Assembly: GCA_012931725.1 (NCBI GenBank)
Contig: CM022944.1
Span: 78,116,092-78,180,091 of the forward strand
Length of the DNA: 64,000 bases
Reading direction: 5' to 3'
Origin: Litsea cubeba
Lineage: Eukaryota; Streptophyta; Magnoliopsida; Laurales; Lauraceae
Below are positions 56,432 through 64,000 of the stretch, piece by piece. Within the stretch, counting starts at the first letter, position 1. Each line of letters starts with the position of its first letter. Below the pieces are notes generated by a model. The model was not told where the DNA came from. It searched no databases and saw nothing but the letters and a program-made list of their open reading frames with translations. The position numbers and the translations under genes were made by a program.

Positions 56432-57270
56432 TTATGAAGAGCCTGAGGAAGGATCACTCTGTCGTCCTTTGCTTGAAGGAGCAGGGGATTCTTCTGAGTG
56501 TCTTCTTGTCCTGGAGACGCTGCGGGTCACCGGACGTCGGACATGAATTTTTGTTGCCGACTTTTGGCGTCTTCTGGTTTTTCCAAATATATGGACGATA
56601 GCAACTTGGTTGGGTCTTTCTTTTTCGACCCATTTGTGAGAGACTTGAAGTGTAGGAGGCTGGGTCCTTTGCTTTTCTAGTCTTTTTTGTTGATACAACG
56701 CGCGGCGGCGTATACGACGAGCAATTTGAGCTTTGGTCAGCTCTGGCTGGGCTTTGACGATGAATGATGTGCTCGCTCAAGTGCAGCAGCCGAGCCTGTC
56801 TTCTTTGTAGCTAGGCAAGGACAGGATGCGAACCTGGTCCTTCGCCTGTTGCAGCGAAGCTTTGAATTTTTCGAGTTCGACCCCTGTAGAGATGGAGGGT
56901 CGAACTGTAGGATTGTAGGCCTTAGCAGGTGCTTGCAGAGGCCTTGTGATGCATGATTTGATTTTGGGCTTGTAGGAACAAGCCGGCTCATGTTGGGTTG
57001 ACTTGGGAGTCAAGTTGGAGATGGGTCTCTCCTCTTTTAAGTAAGCAAGAGGGTAGAACTGGTTCTCCTTGAGTGGGGCCAGGTATGCTAGCTTGGTGGA
57101 TATTTGGGAACTTCTTTGTTTTGGTGAAGGTCTTGGGGACCATGTCTTGGGATAGACCTGGTCATTTGCGGGTCGAGGCTTCGTGGGGGTGCCACGGGCT
57201 TCGGGCTTTCTGGTACCCGCCTTTGGTGTCACGGTAGTGACACGTTGAGAGGTGACCTTCTGCTTCTTGG
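56432..57270 (-). pseudogene. Element I gag N-terminal region, truncated
   Basis: Pieces 56,777-57,270 and 56,432-56,780 on the minus strand are Pro/Lys/Ser-rich (RKPEARGTPTKPRPANDQVY) with a helix VELEKFKASLQQAKDQVRIL typical of the region before Tat gag. Frame shifts occur near 56,780 and 56,440. The right end is cut by the G-like LTR at 57,271; the first codons of the open frame on that side are LTR sequence, not gag. Confidence 0.6.
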
Positions 57271-57638
57271 TGTTAGGATTTGTGTATGCCCTAAAGCCCA
57301 CTGACAGCACCCACATCTCTGTTACTGGATATTTGCTGGTTATTTATTAGAATTATTCTTTTATCTTACTGCATGTATATATGTATGTTTGTGTAAGGTC
57401 CATTGTTTCTAGTAAATGACTTAGGTATGTAGTGTCTACACATAGAAAGGTTTGAGTCATGGATACTTGAAATAATAAACTGGTTCATAACTGAGAGATG
57501 GAGTTGGGCACTTCATCTTGGTATAAGTCATAGTGAGATACTCTCCTATAATTATGGTGACTTACCTTAGTCACAGGAGGCTTTTCCTGATGTATCTCAC
57601 TAGTGCATGTGTCATGCATTGTACTGGACCATTATAGG
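57271..57638 (+). repeat. Fragment of an LTR related to element G
   Basis: Starts TGTTAGGATTTGTGTATGCC and follows the first 370 bases of the G LTR throughout (cctaaagcccact, gttactggatattt, cataactgagagatgga), with roughly one change in eight. It ends where H begins. Left flank 57,266-57,270 is CTTGG. This is an older relative of G, inserted in the gag of element I. Confidence 0.85.
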
Positions 57639-58300
57639 TGTTGTGTGGAGAGATCTCCAAAGCTCCAAGATTACGCTAATCACAGCCATCGGATGGGACT
57701 AAGCATTCTCACGTGCCATCCGCGTGCCACCCACGTGGTACCGGACTCACCTCGGCAACCAAGACAGGGGCCCCAGCCGAAGTCAGGCAGGTCCGGACCG
57801 CTAGTGCCGAGCTCGGCTACCCAGGTGCCTGCCTCGGCTGAAAGTTCCATCTCGACCGAAGGTGCCAGGACGAAAGCCGAAGCAAAAAGAGAATCTCCGC
57901 TCGCACCCTTCGCCCCCCACGTCATCAGACACGTGGAAGAATAGGGGCACGAGCTAGTGGGACAAATATGACACCCGGCTATCCACAATCTTCGCCAGAT
58001 CCCTGACAGGGCGGCATCCAGCGGCTGAGGCCAAATCAGGGTAAGGCCCGAGGGTAGATCCGATGGTACCCCTACCGCCAAAGGCGACCAACACAATCTG
58101 GCCCAACATGACGCGCATTTAATGCAATATGGGCTGATCCGACTGGCATTAAATGCAGAGCAGGCTGGATTGGGCCGCATTTATTACTTTGTGGGCTGAT
58201 GATGACTTTCCTATCAAGTCATGGGGTCCACACAAAAATATCATCCAAAGATATCGTCCAGGCGTCTATAAATAGAGCCCCATTTCACATGCAAAGGTAT
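57639..58300 (+). repeat. Element H: GC-rich LTR start (U3), cut by element E
   Basis: Begins TGTTGTGTGGAGAGATCTCC (or three bases later) inside the G-like LTR. It is GC-rich with a CCACGTGG-containing stretch near 57,730, and has a TATA box TATAAATA at 58,267-58,274 pointing right. The sequence after it resembles a transcription start zone. The opposite orientation to I shows that it is not I's 5' LTR. The rest lies beyond element E, off the window. Family unknown. Confidence 0.6.
58267..58274 (+). promoter_or_regulatory. TATA box of LTR H
   Basis: TATAAATA in gtctataaatagagcccc, about 30 bases before the point where element E breaks in. Confidence 0.6.
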
Positions 58301-61300
58301 TGTAAGACCCCGACCCCCAATCCCTCTGTTTAGTATTGTTTTAATCATGGTTTAACTTGTTAAGTGAGATTTGAGTTGGTTTGACTTTTTTTTTGAGTTT
58401 GACTAGATTTTCCCATAGCCTTGGAGATTTGAGGACCGTTGACCTTGGTTTGACCCGGTCCATATGATATGTGTTTTTATGAGAAATTACTTCTGATTTC
58501 AAAAAATTCTGAATTTAGTGTATTTTGACTCATTTTATGGAGTTTAACAACTTTCATGTTTTGACCATTTTGATTTGATGCTCTGAAATCGCGTTTTTCG
58601 AGAAAAATGGGCAAAAATGACATTTTCACTAAATCTGTCCATAAATTTCGAAAATTTCAGAATTTGGGGAAAATATACTTTTTGGAAAGTAGAAATTTCG
58701 CTGATCATTTTTGTCTTCTTCGTCGTTTTCATTTGGGACACGCAAATGCTAGTTTTGACCTTTGTAAGTTTGGGGCCCATGGGGCCCAGCCCATTTATTC
58801 TTTATAAAGCCAATGGGGCTCTTCTCCTTCCCCATTTTTCCTTTTCCTGCAACAAGGGAGGAGATAGGGTTTTCTCCCAGCCCCCTTTCTCTCTCCTCAT
58901 GTATCTCTTCTTCTTGGATGCTAAATGGAGATTTGATCTTCCCATCTTCTTCTCCTCTCTCTTGGCTTTCCAAAGATGCCATTTTCAAGAGATTTGAGCT
59001 AGGGAAAATCTCTCATTCAAGCTTCTCTTCTTCGTTTGGGCCTTTCAAGGTTAGCAATGGCTTTCCAAACTTTAGATCTTTATTTTCCTCTTCATTTAGA
59101 GTGTTTTCATCACTCATGCAAGAGCTTTCCTTGGAGATTTGAGGAAGATGGATCTTTAGGGTTTTCTTTGGAAATTTTGGGGTTTTTGTAGATTGGGAGC
59201 TTGAGACCCTAGAGCTTGGTTTGAGGAGTATTATTTCTCTCAATTAGACTTGAGGCAAGTGGAATTTTCAATTAATATGATGGTTTCATTTCTCTTGTTT
59301 GGTTTCATGGCATTTCATGGTTAAGTTCTCATCTCCTCATCGTTTATGGATTTACTTTGAATAAATGAAGTAATGTTTTGTTGATTTCCACTTATGTTAT
59401 TGTCTTATAATGTATTGGAAGCTTGATTTCACTTTAATCCTTTTTCAAATTTGCTTTCTTAGTATTAAAATTTGGTGTTCAAGGAAAGGGAGAAAAAAGG
59501 CTTTGATTTCAGGGTGTTTGTTTGGTTAATTGGATTGCTAATGAATGGTGATTTGATGAGTTTGGGAGGTCAAGGAAGGGTCCAAGTTATTGTGAAAATA
59601 AGTATGGAAGAAAGAGGGGGAAGAGAAATCAGAAAAATGCACAAAAGAGTGCATTTCTGCACTCGGCCCGGACTGGGACAGAGCCCAGTCCGCTCGAGCG
59701 ACCCAGTGGGCTGCTCGAGCAGACCAGGTTCTGCCTGGGCTTGGCTCGAACGGACCTTGGTTCGCTCGAGCGAGCCCAGGTCTATATGGGCCCATTCTTT
59801 GGGCTGTCTTCGCGGACTGTTTGGGGTTCTTTTTCAGGCCCGTTTCAGCCCCTTTTCAGCCCGTTTTTCCTCCTCGATTATGGTCCGTTAATCCCCTTTT
59901 TATGCTTGAAGGCCCATGAAAGTTTGGGGTTAATTTTGATAGAAAGCCCATGAAAGTTTGGGATTAATTGTGATACTTGGAATTTGTGAAATGGGAATGG
60001 GATTAATGAGAGATTGGGCGTGTGTGAAGTTACCCGGGAACCTTTCGAGTCTCAATACGCACCTTATCATTTAAATGTGGTGGATTTTCATTGGCATCAA
60101 ACATACTCTTTATTAATCAATGTTTAAAGGTTAAATATGTATTGAGATGGTTCCTTGGTAAGTCATTAAGTCTTTCTCCACTATCCATTCCATTTCAAGT
60201 CAGAGAAGGTATTTGTATTTGTATTCCTCGGTGAACTAATTTAAAATAGCATCGGTGAGTTGTTATAAAATCATGTGGTTTTCCATATTCTAAAGGATTG
60301 ATCGTGTGATTTTATACAAATCACTTTGATGTGTATTTGGGCAGTTTACCATGGAACTCATATGTTTTCTCCGAATCTATTTGAAAGGAGATTGGAGTGG
60401 TTCGCCACATTCGGGATTTCATCGATAAGATTAGTATTTTGAAAATAAAAACCTCAAGGCAAGACGGGGCCAGAGCTTTGTAGTGCGAGCCCATGAGCCA
60501 AAGAGGCTATGATCTCAAAAATAAAACCTCGAGGCGAGATGGGGCCAGAGCCCGGTGGTGTAAGCCCATGAACCAAAAGGATTAGTGTTTTGATTTGTAT
60601 TGGTTCAAGTTTTAAAAACTAAAGGCACCACTAGGCTTAGGTCACCTTGTCGGGCTGATCACGCGGCTTGGGATCTTTAATTTGTTCGCCAGCTGCAGTT
60701 TGGATTCTGTTTGTACCGACCATGGCAACGGTTTTTATCTGCCGGTCCCATTTGTATGGCTACGGTTCTGATTCTTTTTCCGGTCCCACGTGTAGTGGCT
60801 ACGGTTCTGTCTGCTCTTGTTACTTCGGTAATAGGAGAATATAGCTATGTGTGGTTGCCAATGTTTCATCTGTCTATTAATTTATTTTATAATTCCTGTT
60901 TGTTTATACTCAGTATACGCTTCGAATTGTTAATGTTTATGAAATCGATCATTTATCATATTGTCGCTATTATTCAGGATTTGAAATGTATTTCCAACCA
61001 TTAAATGTTTTACGTAGGTTGTTGCCCTTTTCAAGATATTTATGCTCAGAGTCTGTTCATTTATTTGCTTGATATTTATGTTCGGTCTTTCGATCATTTT
61101 ATCATGATTTAATGCTATTATTGTTTAGACTCTTTAATCGATTTTACAATGATTCCATAAGGTTTTATGAATGTCCTTTTGTTTCATATTATTTGTTTAT
61201 TTACTTGCCAGACCAGTCGTGTCTGACCCTGTTTGTTTGGTGCCAGTTTCCTCTCTTTCTGTTTTTAGGTGTTTGATCGGAGGAGGCGGTGGGACCGCCG

Positions 61301-61766
61301 GTCCGACATGAGAGGCTGCCCATTGATATCATCTAGATGTCAAGTTTGGCACCGGAGCTCGTAAAAATCACTTGGGGAAGTATGTCACTTAGTGATTTAT
61401 TTGTATGGCTTTGTTAGCCTTGGTCATTGGGTTTGTAATTAAAACATTTGTTAATTCTAATTTGAATATGTGGGAATTAAATAGTCTTGTTACTACCAGC
61501 TCAGTGTTCTTTGGATTATGATTTGTGCCAGTCTGCTTATGTGATGGCTTTAAGATATTGGTTGCGTGCGACACGGAACCCGATGGCCATGGATTCCAAG
61601 TCGTAACACCATGTTTAGCTTCCGCGAAAATATACCCTGATCGTGATGGAATTTGATTATCCTCATTCACGCGGATCTTGGGAAATATAACAAAAGTTTC
61701 AAATTAATCCCAAAATTTCGCATCCCGAGGTCGGATCACTGCAGGGCCCGGTTTCGGGGTGTGACA
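58301..61766 (+). repeat. Element E 5' LTR
   Basis: Starts TGTAAGACCCCGACCCCC and ends GGTTTCGGGGTGTGACA. Left flank 58,296-58,300 is GGTAT. TATA box TATAAAG at 58,803-58,809. Has CTCGAGCG boxes (about 59,694-59,780), the CACGTG/GGACCGG zone mirrored from B (about 60,740-60,800), and a direct duplication of about 75 bases at 60,432-60,580. Confidence 0.92.
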
Positions 61767-61769
61767 GAT

Positions 61770-61781
61770 TGGTATCAGAGC
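61770..61781 (+). promoter_or_regulatory. Primer-binding site of element E
   Basis: TGGTATCAGAGC, three bases after the LTR. Confidence 0.92.
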
Positions 61782-64000
61782 TGGTTAGTTTCTAGAAAAT
61801 AAAATACTCTAGAGACATGAAGACGTGTGGTGAGGATTCGTTAGATTGTGTCGATTTGTTTTCTCTTGTCTTTGTTTCTTTGAATTTGAGTCGGCTTTTC
61901 TTTCAGTTCGGGAGACTTTGCTTGTCTTTTCTTTTAGTTCTTGTTGTTAGGAGATTTGGATGACCAAATTTCCTCCTTAGTGGTGAAAAATATGAAGTCT
62001 CCATACTCTTGTTCAGTGTCTTTTGTTTGTGCTTGTGTCGGAGACTGAGAACCCTGTGGATTTAGTATGTTGTTTTCGGAGAACATCAGTAGACTTTCAG
62101 CCTTCAGCATCTCCATTGTGGTTAATGAGAGAAGACATGTGCATTTGCCCGCCAAAGTAGAACTTGAGTAGTATTTGAAGACCCCCTCTCAGCTAATCGA
62201 AGATCATCATGCAGCGTACCAAGGTAAGTAAATGTGGATTTTGGGTGAACTCAGACCATCTTTCCAAGATGAAGGAATGCAAAAGGCATATTAGCTGCCG
62301 ATTTTATGAAGGGAGAAGTGATTCTTAGTTAGTAAGGTTAGAAGTTGGTGCCAGAAAATCAGGGATTTCCCGGATTCAATGAGCCTTGTCATAGTTTTGG
62401 TTGAGAACTTCCGTAACTTGCAGCTTAGCTAGTGTAATTGATTCAGCGGTAATACCAAGTGGAGGGTTAGTTGTAGTCAAGATACTTTTCGGTGGCAAAG
62501 GAAACTTGTGGGCTTTACCGACTTACAGGATATTGGATTGGACAACGAGTAGATGCAAATGAATCAACTGATTGGGATGTATGCTAATTGATTCATGTTT
62601 CTTCTTTAAGGTTTATCCTTGAAATAAACTATGTCATTATTCTCTTTTCATGAGTCACATGATTTTGTTTTCATAAGGTTTTGTGTTTCGGATTTTTGTT
62701 TAATCTTCTTAAGATATTGTTTTACAATGATCTTGAAATTTTACTCTTGTTTTAATTTCTTAAATGTTGGCATCTACATTTCGAAACCTTGATGATTCCA
62801 AAATTTTGTATATGTTTGGTTGGAAATGGATGGATATTTTTAATGATGGATTGTAGAAACTAGTGGATAAACTGATCTTTAAAAGCATGTAATTAAAATT
62901 GTATTTCTTTCTCAAAGAGTAGTGCGAGATTTCTATTTCATTGATTTGTTTTCTTTGGCTATGTAAAATGAACTTCCTAGGGTTTTTTTTTTGTGTTCAG
63001 ATTATATGTGGATTCCTGCATTTGTTTTAACATTCAACTATATTTGGATTTCTGCAGGATTTTTATAAATAAATGTGTTTGGATTTTTCCACAGGATTTT
63101 TATAAACAAATAAGTTCAGATTTCAACAAGGTTTAGTGTTTAATAAGCACTCAGATTTCAACAAAAATTTGATGTATAGTCATATTATATGAATTTGATT
63201 TATTTTTGAAACCCTGATTTTGAAATTGTTGAGTGTTTCAATGATTTGTTTGGTTATGAAATTATGAATTTCAAAATGAATAATGTTATTTCATACTCAA
63301 CCTTGATAAACTTTATTTATTAAGCTTTATTTGACAATTTGGAGGTTCACTTTCAATTATGTTTTAAAATGATGAAATTCAACTAAGTGACTTTTTAGTC
63401 ATTATGTTTAAAATTTTAAGATTTGTTTTGTATTAAATGGAATGAGTTGTAATAGCTTATGGTTGGAGTTTGGAGGTGTATGGATTGAAGGGTTGATGGA
63501 GGCCAGGACGTGTACTGGTTCAGTTGGAAACAAAGTTGGATCTATTAGAGAGTAAACATCATTCAAGACTTGGATTGAAAGTTTCAACTTATCATGGAAT
63601 GATGCCAGATTGGCAGATATGTTTTGTTGATAACATTGTATCAAGCCGGAAGTCAAGAGCAACAAGTCGATAGAATCAGATGTGGGTAAGAATTCTGAGT
63701 ACAGCACAGAAAGACTTGGAATATGGAGTTGTGAATACAGATTGGATTTTCAAGGTCGGCTTTACATGTCAAGGGTAGAAGACTCACAGAATGAAATCTG
63801 AAGAGGCAAGCCATGCGAAGTTTCGACACAGAATAGCTCAGCAGGAACATTTGGTGTATAGCAGTATGACATCTGAGTTGTAGCAGACCAAGTCAGTGTC
63901 AGGAGACCTATAGAATTTGGAGTTTGTGATTTCGGAACGAAGAAGGATTGACGATATACTTGGAGGCCAGAAGCTGATGATGCATTCGAGAAACATAGTC
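61782..64000 (+). other. Element E leader (non-coding)
   Basis: The first 600 bases match B's leader; the rest has no counterpart in the window. It is AT-rich, with repeated (g)gatttttataaa(c/t)aaat near 63,058-63,115 and atttcaacaa(g/a) near 63,118-63,170. ATG CAG CGT then ACC AAG stands before a GTAAGT donor at about 62,211-62,230, the only conserved start-like feature. Minus-strand open frames at 63,408-63,850 show no domain. Confidence 0.65.

Larger units (their letters stand above)
40465..57270 (-). mobile_element. Element I: Ty3/gypsy retrotransposon of the Tat lineage with antisense gene
   Basis: Minus-strand gag, protease, a G-patch-like segment, RT, RNase H, a second RNase H, and integrase (57,270 to 48,438), then 1.4 kb of repeats, a plus-strand plant mobile domain gene, a polypurine tract and 3' LTR. 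Dual RNase H and additional antisense ORFs between pol and the 3' LTR are Tat-lineage (Ogre/Retand/TatI-III) traits. The 5' end beyond gag is lost where a G-like LTR enters at 57,271, so no primer site or 5' LTR is in view. Many stops make it inactive. Confidence 0.85.
58301..64000 (+). mobile_element. Element E: B-family LTR retrotransposon, 5' part
   Basis: A 3.47-kb LTR, primer site, and 2.2 kb of non-coding internal DNA run to the window edge. Same family as B and D, opposite orientation. No gag is reached. Long LTRs with a long non-coding interior resemble LARD-type elements, but coding DNA could follow outside. Confidence 0.85.

Noticed and set aside
57639..58300. LTR H as the missing 5' LTR of element I
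   Set aside because: Its TATA box points right while I is on the minus strand, it does not start TGTTGACACC like I's 3' LTR, and it starts inside a G-like LTR.

Overview
This window comes from a plant, most likely an angiosperm with a repeat-rich genome. It is almost wholly transposable-element DNA. Plant markers are the initiator-Met-tRNA primer sites, a Sirevirus with repeated polypurine tracts, a Tat-lineage Ty3/gypsy element with a plant mobile domain gene, a CACTA transposon, and an exon of a pollen Ole e 1-type gene. I see no intact host gene, no tRNA or rRNA gene and no CRISPR array.

Layout. 1-1,320: the end of a copia-type LTR, then the last exon and 3' flank of an Ole e 1-like gene, broken by a stop. 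1,321-5,323: leader, primer site and 3.4-kb LTR of element B (minus). B sits in the integrase end of element C. 5,324-11,433: element C (minus), a decayed Tekay/Del-like gypsy gag-pol with its 5' LTR. 11,434-11,883: a short unassigned piece with a 20-bp repeat array. 11,884-40,459: element F (minus), a Sirevirus-like copia element with an exact CTAAC duplication; it keeps part of gag but has no pol. Two elements sit inside F. Its left LTR holds D, a 3.5-kb solo LTR of the B family, and D is split by a 7.66-kb CACTA element carrying gene fragments. Its internal region holds G (26,993-36,684, plus), a nearly complete young copia element with an exact AGTAT duplication. 40,465-57,270: element I (minus), a Tat-type gypsy element. 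It has gag, protease, a G-patch-like segment, reverse transcriptase, two RNase H domains and integrase, plus a spliced antisense plant mobile domain gene with its own TATA box. 57,271-64,000: three more layers, each opening at the edge of the last: a fragment of a G-related LTR, a GC-rich LTR (H), and element E, a second B-family copy in plus orientation that runs off the window.

Relative ages follow from the nesting: C before B; I before F; F before D and G; D before the CACTA; I before the G-like LTR, then H, then E. G is among the youngest, since its two LTRs differ at only about two dozen positions by eye. Most premature stops I could read are one C-to-T (or opposite-strand G-to-A) change from a sensible codon, as expected for long-methylated DNA.

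The most interesting unit is the antisense gene at 42,540-47,067. It has a TATA box, a 10-nt first coding exon, phase-consistent splice sites, a plant mobile domain, acidic and basic tails and a predicted helical end. It faces gag-pol across 1.4 kb of minisatellite arrays. Such antisense ORFs are known in the Tat lineage; what stands out here is the visible promoter and exon structure.
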